Translations under genes and position numbers: made by a program | In this document: positions 27,894 to 38,893 of the stretch, one piece after another | Layout: each line of letters starts with the position of its first letter | Numbering within the stretch: position 1 is the stretch's first letter | NCBI RefSeq assembly: GCF_004353225.1 | Contig: NZ_CP037934.1 | Location: 1,984,001 to 2,048,000 of the forward strand | Source: Marinobacter sp. JH2 | GTDB lineage: Bacteria; Pseudomonadota; Gammaproteobacteria; Pseudomonadales; Oleiphilaceae | Direction of reading: 5' to 3' | Length of the DNA stretch: 64,000 nt | Notes under the pieces: model-generated | Told to the model about the DNA's origin: nothing | The model's database searches: none | The model's input: only the letters and a program-made list of their open reading frames with translations

Positions 27894-29501
27894 ATGACAA
27901 TTCTCCAAAACAAAATAAATCCAAGATCGGACGAATTCCTGGCCAACCAAGAGGCCATGAAACAAGCCGTCGCCGACCTCCGGGAAAAAGCCGAAAAAAT
28001 CCACCAAGGTGGCGGCCCTACCTACCAAAAACGCCACACCGACCGAGGCAAACTCCTGCCCCGCGAGCGTATTAACCGCTTACTTGACGACGGCTCGCCC
28101 TTCCTCGAAGTCGGCCAGTTCGCCGCCTACAACGTCTACGACGAAGAAGTCCCCGCTGCCGGCGTCGTCGCCGGCGTCGGCCGCGTCTCCGGCACCGAAT
28201 GCATGATCATCGCCAACGACGCCACCGTCAAAGGCGGCAGCTACTACCCACTGACCGTCAAAAAACACCTGCGAGCGCAAGAAATCGCAATGGAAAACCA
28301 CCTGCCCTGCATCTACTTGGTGGACTCAGGCGGTGCCAACCTGCCCAGGCAAGACGAAGTCTTCCCCGATCGCGACCACTTCGGCCGAATCTTCTACAAC
28401 CAGGCCAGAATGTCTGCCGACGACATTCCCCAGATCGCCGTCGTCATGGGCCTGTGCACTGCAGGTGGCGCCTACGTACCCGCCATGGCCGACGAATCCA
28501 TCATCGTGCGCAATCAAGGCACCATCTTTCTGGCCGGCCCGCCACTGGTGAAAGCCGCTACCGGTGAAGTCGTCAGTGCCGAAGACCTCGGTGGTGCCGA
28601 TGTCCACTGCAAAATCTCCGGAGTCGCAGACCACTACGCGGAAAACGACGCCCATGCACTGGAAATCGCGCGTCGCTGCGTTGCCAACCTGAACCGCCGC
28701 AAGCCTGTACCGGTTGAGGTGCAGAAACCCAAAGCGCCGCTGTACGACCAAAACGAAATCTACGGCATCGTCGGCACCGACCTACGCAAACAATTTGACG
28801 TGCGAGACGTTATCTCCCGCATCGTAGACGGTTCAGAATTCGACGAATTTAAGCGCTACTACGGCTCTACTCTCGTCACCGGTTTTGCTCACATACACGG
28901 CTACCCGGTGGGCATCATCGCGAATAACGGCATCCTGTTCAGCGAATCCGCCCAGAAAGGTGCGCACTTCGTCGAGCTGTGCTGTCAGCGCAACATTCCT
29001 CTCCTGTTCCTGCAGAACATCACCGGCTTCATGGTCGGGCAGAAACACGAAGCCGACGGCATTGCCAAACACGGGGCCAAAATGGTCATGGCCGTGGCCT
29101 GCGCCAACGTACCTAAAATCACCGTATTGATCGGCGGCAGCTACGGCGCGGGCAACTATGGCATGTGTGGCCGAGCCTACAGCCCAGACTTCCTGTGGAT
29201 GTGGCCCAACTCCCGGATCTCCGTAATGGGCGGTGAGCAGGCCGCAGGCGTACTGGCTCAGGTCCGCAGAGAAGGCATGGAGCGCAAAGGCCAAAGCTGG
29301 AGCGCCGAAGAAGAAGCAGAATTCAAAAAACCGATTACCGAAACCTACGAGCACCAAGGCCACCCCTATTACGCAAGCGCCCGCCTATGGGATGACGGCG
29401 TTATCGACCCGGCCCAGACCCGCGAAGTGGTCGCCCTGAGCCTGTCAGCCACCCTCAACCGACCCGCCAAGCCAACGCGCTTTGGCGTGTTCCGCATGTA
29501 A
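27894..29501 (+). CDS. liuB: 3-Methylcrotonyl-CoA carboxylase beta (carboxyltransferase) subunit
   Basis: The start is the ATG at 27894 ([20 protein letters not shown]), with GAGGGA upstream; the frame is open further 5' into the hairpin element, but that part is not coding. The 535-residue length is the family norm. The two carboxyltransferase halves are visible: [20 protein letters not shown] in the N-half, and the oxyanion/biotin region [16 protein letters not shown] in the C-half. With LiuD it carboxylates 3-methylcrotonyl-CoA to 3-methylglutaconyl-CoA. It precedes liuC by 12 bp. Codon use is extremely C-rich at third positions. Confidence 0.96.
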   Translation: MTILQNKINPRSDEFLANQEAMKQAVADLREKAEKIHQGGGPTYQKRHTDRGKLLPRERINRLLDDGSPFLEVGQFAAYNVYDEEVPAAGVVAGVGRVSGTECMIIANDATVKGGSYYPLTVKKHLRAQEIAMENHLPCIYLVDSGGANLPRQDEVFPDRDHFGRIFYNQARMSADDIPQIAVVMGLCTAGGAYVPAMADESIIVRNQGTIFLAGPPLVKAATGEVVSAEDLGGADVHCKISGVADHYAENDAHALEIARRCVANLNRRKPVPVEVQKPKAPLYDQNEIYGIVGTDLRKQFDVRDVISRIVDGSEFDEFKRYYGSTLVTGFAHIHGYPVGIIANNGILFSESAQKGAHFVELCCQRNIPLLFLQNITGFMVGQKHEADGIAKHGAKMVMAVACANVPKITVLIGGSYGAGNYGMCGRAYSPDFLWMWPNSRISVMGGEQAAGVLAQVRREGMERKGQSWSAEEEAEFKKPITETYEHQGHPYYASARLWDDGVIDPAQTREVVALSLSATLNRPAKPTRFGVFRM

Positions 29502-29513
29502 AGGAGCGCCGAC

Positions 29514-30320
29514 ATGTCACAACAACACTCAGCGGTTCTGATGCACCAGCGGGATCATGGCATCTCCGAAGTCGTGCTCAACCGGCCGGACAAACGCAAC
29601 GCATTCGACGACGCTGTCATTCAGCAACTCATTCGGGCTCTTGAAACCGTTGACCGCGATCCGGAAACCCAGATTGTCATCCTGCGTTCCGAAGGCAAAC
29701 ACTTCTCCGCCGGCGCGGATTTAGGCTGGATGCGCCGCATGGCCGACAACAGCCGCCAGGAAAACCTGGATGACTCCCGTGAACTGGCCCGGCTGATGAA
29801 CACCCTCAACCACTTGTCCAAGCCGGTGATCGGCCTGGTGCAAGGGGCCGCCTTTGGCGGTGCGGTGGGCTTGGCAGCCTGTTGCGATATCGTGCTGGCA
29901 ACTCAGTCCGTCAGCTTCTGCCTGAGCGAAGTCAAACTCGGGCTCATTCCCGCTGCCATCAGCCCCTACGTTGTGCGGGCTATCGGTGAGCGGCAGGCCC
30001 GGCGTTATTTCTTGTCGGCCGAAGTATTCAGCGCAAGCGAAGCACAACGGTTCGGACTGGTACATATTGTTTGCGACGACGAAAAAGCCTTGCAGGCCCG
30101 ATGCACCGAACTACTTAAACACATGGCCAATAACGGCCCCGAAGCCATGAAAGCTGCTAAGGATCTGGTTTTTGCCGTTAGCCACAAGCCCATTACCTCA
30201 GAGTTGATCGACGACACCGCACAACGCATCGCCGATATCCGTGTGGGCGAAGAAGGTCAGGAAGGACTCAGCGCGTTCCTGAACAAACGAAAGGCCAGTT
30301 GGATTCCGGAGACACAATAA
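29514..30320 (+). CDS. liuC: Methylglutaconyl-CoA hydratase
   Basis: A 268-residue crotonase-fold enzyme with AGADLGWMRRMADNS near residues 68-82 and the oxyanion-hole glycine block GLVQGAAFGGAVGLAACCD. Within the liu operon it hydrates 3-methylglutaconyl-CoA to HMG-CoA. An AAAGGAGCG site precedes its ATG. Its stop overlaps the liuD start by one base (TAATG), so the downstream carboxylase subunit is translationally coupled. Confidence 0.94.
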   Translation: MSQQHSAVLMHQRDHGISEVVLNRPDKRNAFDDAVIQQLIRALETVDRDPETQIVILRSEGKHFSAGADLGWMRRMADNSRQENLDDSRELARLMNTLNHLSKPVIGLVQGAAFGGAVGLAACCDIVLATQSVSFCLSEVKLGLIPAAISPYVVRAIGERQARRYFLSAEVFSASEAQRFGLVHIVCDDEKALQARCTELLKHMANNGPEAMKAAKDLVFAVSHKPITSELIDDTAQRIADIRVGEEGQEGLSAFLNKRKASWIPETQ

Positions 30321-32308
30321 TGTTTAACAAGATCCTGATTGCCAACCGGGGCGAAATCGCCTGCCGGATTATCCAAACCGCCCACCGCATGGGTATCCGA
30401 TGTGTGGCTGTGTATTCCGAAGCGGATGCCGATGCCCGGCACGTCGCCATGGCAGACGAAGCGTTTCTGATCGGCCCCGCCGCCAGTTCCGAAAGCTATC
30501 TCAAAGCCGACAAAATCATTGACGTTGCCAAAGAAAGCGGCGCTCAGGCCGTGCATCCGGGCTACGGATTCCTGTCTGAGAACACCGATTTCGCGGAAGC
30601 CTGCGAAGCCAACGGCATTGCCTTCATTGGCCCGCCGTCTTCAGCCATCGCTGCTATGGGGTCCAAGTCGGCCGCCAAAGCGATTATGGATGAAGCCGGA
30701 GTGCCGCTCGTACCCGGCTACCATGGCAGCGATCAAGACCCCGAACTGCTGAAACAAGAAGCCGAGAAATGCGGTTTTCCATTGCTGCTGAAAGCCGTTG
30801 CCGGTGGTGGCGGTAAAGGCATGCGAGTGGTCGAAAACATAGGCGAATTCGACGACGCTCTGGCTGCTGCCAAACGTGAGGCCAAGAACGCTTTCGGCAA
30901 CCCTGACATGCTGATCGAGCGCTACCTGACCCAGCCTCGACACGTCGAGATTCAGGTGTTCTGCGACCAACACGGTAACGGCATCTACCTCGCCGAGCGC
31001 GATTGTTCAGTACAGCGCCGACACCAAAAAGTACTGGAAGAAGCCCCAGCTCCGGGACTGAGCGAAGAAACCCGAAAAGCCATGGGTGACGCGGCGGTTC
31101 GGGCCGCCCAAGCCATTAACTATGTGGGTGCAGGCACCGTTGAGTTTTTATACGACGTAGACGGTTCGTTCTTCTTCATGGAAATGAACACTCGCCTTCA
31201 GGTAGAGCACCCGGTCACCGAAATGGTCACTGGCCAAGATCTGGTGGAATGGCAGCTGAAAGTGGCTTGGGGCGATCCCCTGCCCTTGGTTCAGGAACAG
31301 GTTAAAACCCGCGGTCACGCCATCGAGGCTCGTATCTATGCGGAAGATCCGGATCAGGACTTCCTGCCGGCTACCGGCACCCTTCGTTACTTGAGCACCC
31401 CCGCCGAATCCGCTCACGTGCGCGTGGATACCGGGGTGACCGAAGGCGACGAAATCAGCATTCATTACGACCCAATGATTGCCAAGCTGATCGTTTGGGA
31501 CGAAACCCGGGATCAGGCGGTCAACCGCATGGTGCAGGCGCTGGAGCATTACCGCATTGCCGGCCTGAAAACCAACATCCGGTTCCTGCATGCAACCGTG
31601 GACAGCCAACCGTTTCGCGAAGCGGATCTGACCACCAACTTTATTGCCTCTCATGAAACTCTGCTGTTCCCCAAACCAAAGCTGGATCTGGACAAAGCCT
31701 TGGTATTAGCCGCCGGTTTTATATTGGAACACCGAAAATCCGTCGAGCCGGTTACCGCGGATCCGTGGTCACCGTTTGGCCGCAAGAACAGCTGGCGCAT
31801 GAATTCGGAATTCGCCCAGCCACTGTCCTTGCAGGTGGGCGACGACATCCATGAGCTGAAAATTCTGGAGCGGGACGATCGTTATCAGGTCCTCGTCGAT
31901 GGCAGCGTTTACCACTTGAATGCCCGCTTGGACGAGGACTACCTTCAGGCGGTGCTCAATGGCCATCGGTTGAGCGTGCACGGCAATCTGCACAACAACG
32001 AACTGGTGCTGTTTTATGAGGGTGACACCTTTAAATGCACCGTTTACCAAGAGTCTTACGGTCTTGAAGACGTCGCCGGCGAAGGTAGCCTGGCCGCCCC
32101 CATGAATGGCGCCATTGTTGCCGTACAAGCCAAAGTCGGCGACAAGGTAACCGCGGGGCAAAGCCTAGTGATCATGGAAGCCATGAAGATGGAGCATGCC
32201 ATTAAGGCGCCTGCAGATGGTGTGGTCAGCGAAATTTTCTACGCCGAAGGCGATCAGGTCGCCGAGGGTGCGGAGTTGATTGCCATCGACACCGAGGAGG
32301 TGGAGTAA
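30320..32308 (+). CDS. liuD: 3-Methylcrotonyl-CoA carboxylase alpha subunit (biotin-containing)
   Basis: A 662-residue protein started at the ATG at 30320 ([16 protein letters not shown]); a TTG at 30299 is in frame but overlaps liuC. The biotin-carboxylase ATP-grasp domain covers about 1-445, with the glycine loop [12 protein letters not shown] and [16 protein letters not shown] middle linker domain follows, then a C-terminal biotinyl domain whose target lysine lies in EAMKMEHA. It loads CO2 on biotin for LiuB. The stop overlaps the liuE start. All expected parts are intact. Confidence 0.96.
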   Translation: MFNKILIANRGEIACRIIQTAHRMGIRCVAVYSEADADARHVAMADEAFLIGPAASSESYLKADKIIDVAKESGAQAVHPGYGFLSENTDFAEACEANGIAFIGPPSSAIAAMGSKSAAKAIMDEAGVPLVPGYHGSDQDPELLKQEAEKCGFPLLLKAVAGGGGKGMRVVENIGEFDDALAAAKREAKNAFGNPDMLIERYLTQPRHVEIQVFCDQHGNGIYLAERDCSVQRRHQKVLEEAPAPGLSEETRKAMGDAAVRAAQAINYVGAGTVEFLYDVDGSFFFMEMNTRLQVEHPVTEMVTGQDLVEWQLKVAWGDPLPLVQEQVKTRGHAIEARIYAEDPDQDFLPATGTLRYLSTPAESAHVRVDTGVTEGDEISIHYDPMIAKLIVWDETRDQAVNRMVQALEHYRIAGLKTNIRFLHATVDSQPFREADLTTNFIASHETLLFPKPKLDLDKALVLAAGFILEHRKSVEPVTADPWSPFGRKNSWRMNSEFAQPLSLQVGDDIHELKILERDDRYQVLVDGSVYHLNARLDEDYLQAVLNGHRLSVHGNLHNNELVLFYEGDTFKCTVYQESYGLEDVAGEGSLAAPMNGAIVAVQAKVGDKVTAGQSLVIMEAMKMEHAIKAPADGVVSEIFYAEGDQVAEGAELIAIDTEEVE

Positions 32309-33216
32309 TGGCCTTCCCGAAACAGGTGCGGCTGGTGGAAATGAGCCCCCGGGATGGTCTCCAGAACGAACCCGGTGAGGTCATAGCAACCGCGATCAAA
32401 ACCGGGCTGATTGACCGCCTAGCCGACTGCGGATTAACCCACATCGAAGCCGCAAGCTTTGTGTCACCCAAATGGGTGCCTCAGATGGCGGATGCGGCCG
32501 ACGTTATGGCACTCATCAATCGCAAAAACGGCGTTCGCTACTCAGCCCTCACCCCGAACCTAAAAGGGTTCGAAGGTGCACTGGCCGCAAAGGCCGATGA
32601 AGTGGCGGTGTTCGGTGCCGCTTCTGAGTCGTTCACCCAAAAAAACATCAACTGCAGCATTGCCGAAAGTCTGGAACGATTCGCCCCTGTTGTTGAAGAA
32701 GCCCGCAAACACGGCATCCCTGTACGCGGTTATGTATCAACGGTTATGGGCTGCCCATACGAAGGTGATATTGCGCCGGAAAAGGTCGCCACCGTGGCCA
32801 AAGCACTTTACGACATGGGCTGCCACGAGATTTCCTTGGGTGACACCATCGGTGTCGGCACACCGCTGAAAGCCAAACGCATGCTGGAAGCGGTCGCTGC
32901 AGCCGTCCCGATGAACAAACTGGCCGCCCACTTCCACGACACTTACGGTCAAGCTTTGGCCAATCTTTACGCCGTTCTCGAAGAAGGTGTCGGCGTGATC
33001 GACGCTTCCGTTGCCGGGCTGGGCGGCTGCCCCTACGCCCAAGGCGCCTCCGGCAACGTGGCCACCGAAGACGTGCTATATCTTCTGAACGGATTGGGCA
33101 TCGACACCGGCGTAGACTTGAACAAGCTTATCATTACCGGAGACTGGATCAGCCAGCAACTAAACCGCCATAACGGCTCGAAAGTCGGTCAGGCATTAGG
33201 AGGACACTGCCAATGA
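32308..33216 (+). CDS. liuE: Hydroxymethylglutaryl-CoA lyase
   Basis: A 302-residue TIM-barrel lyase that cleaves HMG-CoA to acetoacetate and acetyl-CoA, the last step of leucine breakdown. It has the N-terminal [14 protein letters not shown] metal-site stretch, [12 protein letters not shown] and the catalytic cysteine in [16 protein letters not shown]. Start and stop overlap liuD and the following AhpD-like gene by one and four bases. The product acetoacetate could be activated by the later ligase or moved by the AtoE-like carrier. Confidence 0.96.
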   Translation: MAFPKQVRLVEMSPRDGLQNEPGEVIATAIKTGLIDRLADCGLTHIEAASFVSPKWVPQMADAADVMALINRKNGVRYSALTPNLKGFEGALAAKADEVAVFGAASESFTQKNINCSIAESLERFAPVVEEARKHGIPVRGYVSTVMGCPYEGDIAPEKVATVAKALYDMGCHEISLGDTIGVGTPLKAKRMLEAVAAAVPMNKLAAHFHDTYGQALANLYAVLEEGVGVIDASVAGLGGCPYAQGASGNVATEDVLYLLNGLGIDTGVDLNKLIITGDWISQQLNRHNGSKVGQALGGHCQ

Positions 33217-33791
33217 ACAAAAATAACGACGTCGTTGCTCTGGACCTGCCGATCCCCGAGATCAGCAATCTGCCCGAGGACACCAAAAAGTACTTTGAAA
33301 TCTGCTTGGAAAAACTAGGCATGGTTCCGAACGTACTCACAGCTTACAGCCAAAACCTTCAACAATTGGATGGTTTCACCCGCCTGTATAACGAGTTGAT
33401 GATGGGCGAAAGCGAACTCTCCAAACTGGAGCGGGAAATGATCGCTGTGGTGGTCTCATCCGAGAACAAGTGCTTTTACTGCCTGGTCGCCCACGGTGCC
33501 GCGGTGCGCGTACTCAGTGGCGATCCGGCATTGGGCGAGCATCTAGTGATGAACTTCCGCAGCGCCAAACTGGACCCACGGCAGCGTGCGATGCTGGATT
33601 TCGCGTCCCATCTCACTCGTTCGCCAGCCACCGTCACCGAAAAGGAAACCCAGGCATTGCGCGATGCCGGGTTTAGTGATCGTGCCATTTGGGATCTTAG
33701 TAATCTGGTAGGTTTCTACAACATGTCTAACCGCGTTGCGATCGCCAGCGATATGCAGCCCAACCCTGAATATCACAGCCAGAGCCGCTAG
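33213..33791 (+). CDS. AhpD-like peroxidase-related protein
   Basis: A 192-residue protein of the carboxymuconolactone decarboxylase/AhpD superfamily. The redox motif is [15 protein letters not shown], the CxxC plus histidine of AhpD-type alkylhydroperoxidases, and the [13 protein letters not shown] segment before it is typical of this fold. It starts four bases inside liuE, so it is part of the liu operon. Why an antioxidant-type protein is coupled to leucine catabolism is unclear: removal of hydroperoxides from the flavin dehydrogenase step is one idea, without direct evidence. Confidence 0.86.
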   Translation: MNKNNDVVALDLPIPEISNLPEDTKKYFEICLEKLGMVPNVLTAYSQNLQQLDGFTRLYNELMMGESELSKLEREMIAVVVSSENKCFYCLVAHGAAVRVLSGDPALGEHLVMNFRSAKLDPRQRAMLDFASHLTRSPATVTEKETQALRDAGFSDRAIWDLSNLVGFYNMSNRVAIASDMQPNPEYHSQSR

Positions 33792-33842
33792 CAAGCACGC
33801 AACTTGCCAGCCCTCGACTACAAAAACAATGGAGGCAGTGAG

Positions 33843-35531
33843 ATGAGCATGACTCTCCCAAGTTACACCAGCGGCGTTGCCGATAAGCCCCTACTGGGCA
33901 TGACTATCGGCGACATGCTGGACCGAACCGCCCAACAGTATCCGGACAACGAAGCCTTGGTGTGCCTGCATCAGGGCATTCGATGGAGCTATCGGGAATT
34001 TGTCGAGAAAGTGAATGAAGCCGCCCGCGCTTTCCTGGCCATTGGCGTAAAAAAAGGCGACCGCGTTGGCATCTGGTCACCCAACCGTTACGAGTGGACC
34101 GTCACTCAGTTTGCCACCGCCAAAGTCGGCGCGATTCTGGTCAACATCAATCCTTCGTACGGGGTGCATGAACTTCAGTACGCCCTGAATCTGGCCGGCA
34201 TCAGCGTGCTGGTCACGGCGGACAGCTTCAAAGCCTCCAACTATCGCGAGATGCTATATCAACTGGTACCAGAGCTAAAACAAAGCGAACCCGGCAAACT
34301 GAACGCCGAAGATGTGCCAGACCTACGCGCCGTGATTAACGTTCACGAAGACAAACACGACGGCATGTGGACGTGGCCTGAATTTCTTGGCTTTGCCAAT
34401 CAAGTAACTGCAGCGGATCTACAGAAGCGCCAAAGCCAACTGCAGTTCGATGACCCCATCAACATTCAGTTCACCTCCGGCACCACCGGAAATCCCAAAG
34501 GCGCCACGCTTACTCACCACAATATTCTGAATAACGGGTATTTCGTGGGTGAAAGCCAGCGCCTGACCGAAAAAGACCGATTGGTGATCCCGGTGCCTTT
34601 GTACCACTGCTTTGGGATGGTCATGGGCAACCTTGGCTGCATCACCCACGGCACCACCATGATTTATCCGGGTGAAGGATTTGATCCCAAGGCTGTCCTG
34701 CAGGCCGTACACCAGGAAAAAGCCACGGCGCTTTACGGCGTGCCCACCATGTTCATTGCCGAGTTGGCGGATACGGACTTCACGAGCTTTGACCTATCCA
34801 GTTTGCGCACCGGTATCATGGCGGGCTCTATCTGCCCGGCCGAGGTGATGAAGAACGTGAATGGCAAGATGAACATGAAGGAAGTTCAGATTGCCTATGG
34901 CATGACAGAAACCAGCCCCGTGTCCACACAGACTAGCTCCTTGGACCCGTTCGAGAAACAAGTCACTACCGTTGGCCGCACCCAACCTCACTTGGAGACA
35001 AAGATTGTCGATCCGGGCAACGGCAGCGTCGTCCCGCGAGGCGAGATCGGCGAACTCTGCACCCGCGGCTACAGCGTCATGCTGAAGTACTGGAACAACG
35101 AAGAGAAAACCCGCGAAGCCATCGACGAAAACGGCTGGATGCACACCGGCGACTTGGCCACCATGGACGATGAAGGCTACGTCCAAATTGTTGGCCGCAT
35201 CAAAGACATGGTGATTCGAGGCGGAGAGAACATTTATCCGAAAGAAATCGAAGAGTTTTTCTACACCCACCCCGCCATCGAGGAAGTCCAAGTCACCGGT
35301 ATCCCTGATGACAAATATGGTGAAGAGCTGATTGCCTGGGTAAAACTCCGATCCGATGCCGAACCGGTCAAAGCGGACGACCTACAGGAATTCTGCAAAG
35401 GCAAGATCGCGCACTTCAAAATTCCCCGCAACTACAAGTTTGTGGATGAATTCCCCATGACCGTCACCGGGAAAATCCAAAAATTCAAAATGCGGGAAGT
35501 TTCGATTGAAGAGTTGGGGTTAAAAAAATAG
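33843..35531 (+). CDS. Acyl-CoA synthetase, ACSF2-like
   Basis: The start is the ATG at 33843 ([19 protein letters not shown]) with GGAGG seven bases upstream; a TTG at 33804 is discarded. The 562-residue ligase has the P-loop [28 protein letters not shown] and [20 protein letters not shown]. The catalytic lysine lies in [11 protein letters not shown]. The sequence follows the ACSF2/FadD35-type pattern. It is the last gene of the liu operon and ends just before a strong terminator. Possible substrates are branched or medium-chain acids or acetoacetate; sequence alone does not decide. Confidence 0.92.
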   Translation: MSMTLPSYTSGVADKPLLGMTIGDMLDRTAQQYPDNEALVCLHQGIRWSYREFVEKVNEAARAFLAIGVKKGDRVGIWSPNRYEWTVTQFATAKVGAILVNINPSYGVHELQYALNLAGISVLVTADSFKASNYREMLYQLVPELKQSEPGKLNAEDVPDLRAVINVHEDKHDGMWTWPEFLGFANQVTAADLQKRQSQLQFDDPINIQFTSGTTGNPKGATLTHHNILNNGYFVGESQRLTEKDRLVIPVPLYHCFGMVMGNLGCITHGTTMIYPGEGFDPKAVLQAVHQEKATALYGVPTMFIAELADTDFTSFDLSSLRTGIMAGSICPAEVMKNVNGKMNMKEVQIAYGMTETSPVSTQTSSLDPFEKQVTTVGRTQPHLETKIVDPGNGSVVPRGEIGELCTRGYSVMLKYWNNEEKTREAIDENGWMHTGDLATMDDEGYVQIVGRIKDMVIRGGENIYPKEIEEFFYTHPAIEEVQVTGIPDDKYGEELIAWVKLRSDAEPVKADDLQEFCKGKIAHFKIPRNYKFVDEFPMTVTGKIQKFKMREVSIEELGLKK

Positions 35532-35553
35532 CTCCGTCACAGGCCCGATGAAA

Positions 35554-35590
35554 AACAAAAGGCCTCCGGAACTCCCGGGGGCCTTTGTTC
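35554..35590. terminator. Bidirectional terminator ending the liu operon
   Basis: ACAAAAGGCCTCCGG pairs with CCGGGGGCCTTTGT around a short ACTC-type loop. T-rich sequence follows on the plus strand (TTGTTCTTATT), and A/T-rich sequence lies beyond the other end. It lies in the 59-bp gap between two convergent genes. Confidence 0.8.
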
Positions 35591-36514
35591 TTATTGCAAT
35601 TGAAACTCAACGGGCTGCAACGGCTCAGGAGCCGGTTCCCCCAGCGCTTCCGCAACACTGATCTCATGAGTTCGACAGATGGCATCTAATGGTAAGTCGT
35701 TCGCGTGGCGGCCAAACGGAAACTCCAACTGTTCTGACAGGCGGTCCAACCCAAAGAACGTATACGCCACAATCGCGGTGAACACCGGCGTAAACCAACC
35801 GGCAACTCCCACCAAACCAAACGGCAGCATGTAGCAATACACGTAAGCCGTGCGGTGAGCCAACAAGGTATAGGCGAACGGTAAAGGCGTATGAGCGATC
35901 CGTTCCGAAGCCGCCTGAATACCCGCCAACTCATGCAAGTGTCGGTCGATGGCCGCAGCTCCGATCGAATCCAGCTCTCCCGCTTGGAGCGCCTCCGCCA
36001 CAACCTCGCCCGTCTTCTGAAGCATGAATGCCGCTGGATTCTGCGTACGCAATGCGGCGTCTACTAATTCCTTGGACAGCGAAGAGGGTAATTCCAAACG
36101 AACGTCTTCACTGCGCAGTTGCCCTCTCAGTAGATGCGTATGCGCCAGGCTTCTCATCAGCAGCTCTCTACGCCTTTCCGGTTTCATGTAAATACCGCCG
36201 GCCCTCGCCAGACTGCGAATTTCGTAAACCATATGCCCCCAATGCTTACGGGCTTCCCACCAGCGGTCATAAGTGGCGGTATTGCGCACACTCAAAAATA
36301 TGGACAGCGCGATGCCCATAATGGTGAACGGCAACAGACTGTAGTCCACAATACCATCCAAATAATGAAGGCGAGACACCCAAGTAACCCCTGCCGCAAA
36401 CAGCCCTGTCAGCAGAATATGAGGAAGGATATGGGGCACCACCGAGCCTTTCCAAGCCAGCATTAATCTAAGGGCTCCGGGGCGATCACGTACAATCATT
36501 AACCAAGTCTCCAA
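35591..36514 (-). CDS. Bestrophin-family (UPF0187) membrane channel protein
   Basis: A 307-residue protein with hydrophobic helices near 25-45 (VVPHILPHILLTGLFAAGVTW), 60-75, 225-245 and 250-265. The bestrophin landmarks are YSLLPFTIMGIALSIFLSVRNTATYDRWWEARK near the N-terminus and GLDRLSEQLEFPFGRHANDLPLDAICR near the C-terminus. Bacterial homologues form pentameric ion channels that prefer cations or anions depending on pore residues. It stands alone, convergent with the liu operon and divergent from the SGNH hydrolase. Physiological role unknown. Confidence 0.9.
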   Translation of the reverse strand: METWLMIVRDRPGALRLMLAWKGSVVPHILPHILLTGLFAAGVTWVSRLHYLDGIVDYSLLPFTIMGIALSIFLSVRNTATYDRWWEARKHWGHMVYEIRSLARAGGIYMKPERRRELLMRSLAHTHLLRGQLRSEDVRLELPSSLSKELVDAALRTQNPAAFMLQKTGEVVAEALQAGELDSIGAAAIDRHLHELAGIQAASERIAHTPLPFAYTLLAHRTAYVYCYMLPFGLVGVAGWFTPVFTAIVAYTFFGLDRLSEQLEFPFGRHANDLPLDAICRTHEISVAEALGEPAPEPLQPVEFQLQ

Positions 36515-36663
36515 CTATAGGCCGAGGCCCAATCGATTAGGGCAGAATTACACCACATCGCCAACGACAGCAGCAAAGCCTTTCACAACTGTGTGCAACG
36601 GCTATCCCCTCATGGCAGGCTTCGCGCTATGATGAATTTTTCCGTCAATTTAAAGGACTCCGC

Positions 36664-37377
36664 ATGCACGCTCCGTTCTGGCTAACGACGGCCCTGCTGT
36701 CTCCGATATTGTTGTATCAGGGTAAACGAGCCCGGCGAATCACACCCCGATTGCCCGAAGCAAGCGGTGCAACAAGCGGTCAGTATGGCACTGGAGCCCC
36801 TAAGTTTCGCTTACTGGTGATTGGGGAATCGACAGCTGCCGGAGTTGGAGTTGCCACCCATAATGATGGCCTTGCCAGCCAGTTGGCCCTGCGCCTTAAC
36901 CAACGCACCGACAAAACAATTGCTTGGCAAACCTTCGGCGTGAACGGCATTCGCCTCGGCAATCTGCTGCAAACGCTGGCTGCTGCAAACCTGCCTCCCA
37001 CGGATTCAGTATTGCTGAGCATGGGCGTTAACGACACCACCGGTTTCACCACTCGAGCGCAATTCCGGCAGCATCTGCAAGCATTACGCAGCGCAATCGC
37101 GCCACTCTCTCAGGCACCGATCACCTTGCTCAGTGTGCCACCGATGGAGAAATTCAGCGCGCTGCCACCACCGCTTCGAAACGTTATGGGCTGGAGAGCA
37201 CGACAGCTGGACCGAATTTACCAAGAGCTCGCCCAGCAAGCGCCCGCCGATTTCCGCTACCTGAACTACCCTACCGTCGAAAACCCGTCTCTGCTTGCCA
37301 AGGACGGCTTCCATCCCAGCCATCTCGGTTATCAGTTTATTGCAGAAGCGCTCGCGCAGCGCGACTGGGGAGTTTAG
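36664..37377 (+). CDS. SGNH/GDSL-type hydrolase (lipase/esterase family)
   Basis: A 237-residue protein whose first 20 residues are hydrophobic (FWLTTALLSPILLYQGK), a possible signal anchor. Block I is LLVIGESTAAGVGV, a GES variant of GDS carrying the nucleophile serine. Block II glycine, block III GVNDTTG and block V DGFHPSHLGY with the catalytic Asp/His are present. The substrate is unknown; such proteins include lysophospholipase- and acyl-esterase-like enzymes. A run AAAGGACTCCGC precedes the ATG. Confidence 0.88.
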   Translation: MHAPFWLTTALLSPILLYQGKRARRITPRLPEASGATSGQYGTGAPKFRLLVIGESTAAGVGVATHNDGLASQLALRLNQRTDKTIAWQTFGVNGIRLGNLLQTLAAANLPPTDSVLLSMGVNDTTGFTTRAQFRQHLQALRSAIAPLSQAPITLLSVPPMEKFSALPPPLRNVMGWRARQLDRIYQELAQQAPADFRYLNYPTVENPSLLAKDGFHPSHLGYQFIAEALAQRDWGV

Positions 37378-37484
37378 CCCCTCCTGCAAGGTCACCGATG
37401 CCGGTATTGGTCTTTGGTCGACAATACGCTCTCCTTGTTGCTTGGTATCATAGCGAAGTTAAGAGAATAACAACGGAGAACAGC

Positions 37485-38792
37485 ATGTTAGAGCGCATAT
37501 CAAAACCCATGGTAAGTCTGGTGGAGAAGTATCTGCCCGACCCTTACCTGTTCGTGATTATCCTCACCTTGCTCACGTTCGTTTCCGCCATTATCTTCGA
37601 GGGTCACGGCCCCATGGCAGTTGTTGAAATGTGGGGCAATAGCTTCTGGAATTTGCTGACCTTTTCCATGCAGATGCTGCTGGTGTTGGTAACCGGCTTC
37701 ATGATGGCCAGCACGCCGCTGGTTCGCGGGATTCTAAACCGCATTGCCGGCCTGGCGAAAACCCCGGGGCAAGCCATCGTTCTGGTAACCTTCATCGCCC
37801 TGATCGCAAGCTGGATTAACTGGGGCTTTGGCCTCGTGGTTGGCGCACTGTTTGCGAAAGCTCTGGCTCGCCAGATCCGGGTTCACTACCCACTGCTGGT
37901 TGCCAGTGCATACTCCGGTTTCCTCGTGTGGCACGGTGGCCTGGCGGGCTCGATCCCGCTGACCATCGCCACAGACGGCCATTTCAGTGCAAGCGCTATT
38001 GGCATTATTGATACCAGCGAAACTATTTTCGCCTTCTTCAACCTCGCCATCGTGGTAGCTCTATTCATTGTCGTGCCGTTGGTCAATCGCCTGATGCTGC
38101 CGGCGGAAAGCGACAGCATTTATGTGGACCCCAAACTGCTCGACGACGAGCCCGATACTGCCGTGGTCATCAACCGGCCGGCAGATCATCTGGAGAACAG
38201 CCGAATTCTGGCGTGGCTGATCGGTTTCAGCGGCTTGGCTTTTGTATTCCAGTATTTTCTGGATAACGGCGGCCTGAACCTGAACATCGTGAACTTCATG
38301 TTCCTGTTTATCGCGATCATCCTTCACCAGACTCCTAAACGCTTACTGGCGAGTTTGAACGAAGGCGTCAAAGGTGGCGCTGGTATCGTTATTCAGTTCC
38401 CCTTCTATGCCGGCATCATGGGCGTGATGACCGCATCCGGCCTGGCAGCCAGCATCTCGGCAGGATTTGTTTCCTTCGCAACGGCAGAGAGCCTGCCATT
38501 CTGGAGCTTTATCAGTGCGGGTCTGGTGAATGTCTTCGTGCCATCCGGTGGCGGCCAATGGGCGGTACAAGCGCCCGTGATGTTGCCGGTTGCACAAGAA
38601 CTGGGCGTAGAAATACCCAGAGTTGCCATGGCTGTAGCCTGGGGCGATGCCTGGACCAACCTGCTGCAACCCTTCTGGGCGCTGCCCGTGCTGGCCATTG
38701 CCGGGCTAAAAGCCAAAGACATCATGGGCTACTGCCTGATGCTGTTGATCATTACCGGGGTCATTATCAGCATCGGTCTGACCTGGCTCTAA
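37485..38792 (+). CDS. atoE: Short-chain fatty acid transporter, AtoE family
   Basis: The start at 37485 (MLERISKPMVSLVEKYLPDPY) has CGGAGAA upstream; the longer frame from 37398 is not supported. The 435-residue inner-membrane protein has about ten to twelve hydrophobic helices and the AtoE motifs WGNSFWNLLTFSMQM, NWGFGLVVGALFAKALAR and FVPSGGGQWAVQAPV. E. coli AtoE has 440 residues and is linked to acetoacetate/butyrate use. Here it lies within 4 kb of the leucine operon, whose end product is acetoacetate. A terminator follows. Confidence 0.93.
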   Translation: MLERISKPMVSLVEKYLPDPYLFVIILTLLTFVSAIIFEGHGPMAVVEMWGNSFWNLLTFSMQMLLVLVTGFMMASTPLVRGILNRIAGLAKTPGQAIVLVTFIALIASWINWGFGLVVGALFAKALARQIRVHYPLLVASAYSGFLVWHGGLAGSIPLTIATDGHFSASAIGIIDTSETIFAFFNLAIVVALFIVVPLVNRLMLPAESDSIYVDPKLLDDEPDTAVVINRPADHLENSRILAWLIGFSGLAFVFQYFLDNGGLNLNIVNFMFLFIAIILHQTPKRLLASLNEGVKGGAGIVIQFPFYAGIMGVMTASGLAASISAGFVSFATAESLPFWSFISAGLVNVFVPSGGGQWAVQAPVMLPVAQELGVEIPRVAMAVAWGDAWTNLLQPFWALPVLAIAGLKAKDIMGYCLMLLIITGVIISIGLTWL

Positions 38793-38808
38793 CCGGCCTT
38801 GCGCATAT

Positions 38809-38838
38809 AAAAACCGGGAGCCAAGGCTCCCGGTTTTT
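38809..38838 (+). terminator. Intrinsic terminator after atoE
   Basis: AACCGGGAGCC and GGCTCCCGGTT are separated by two bases (AA), flanked by A and T runs, with TTTTTAT after the stem. It lies 16 bp after the atoE stop and could also end the convergent gene at 38894. Confidence 0.9.
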
Positions 38839-38893
38839 ATTAGTTCAACGTGTTTCCACAGCGTCTATTTCCCATCCCACCCCACAAACAGCC

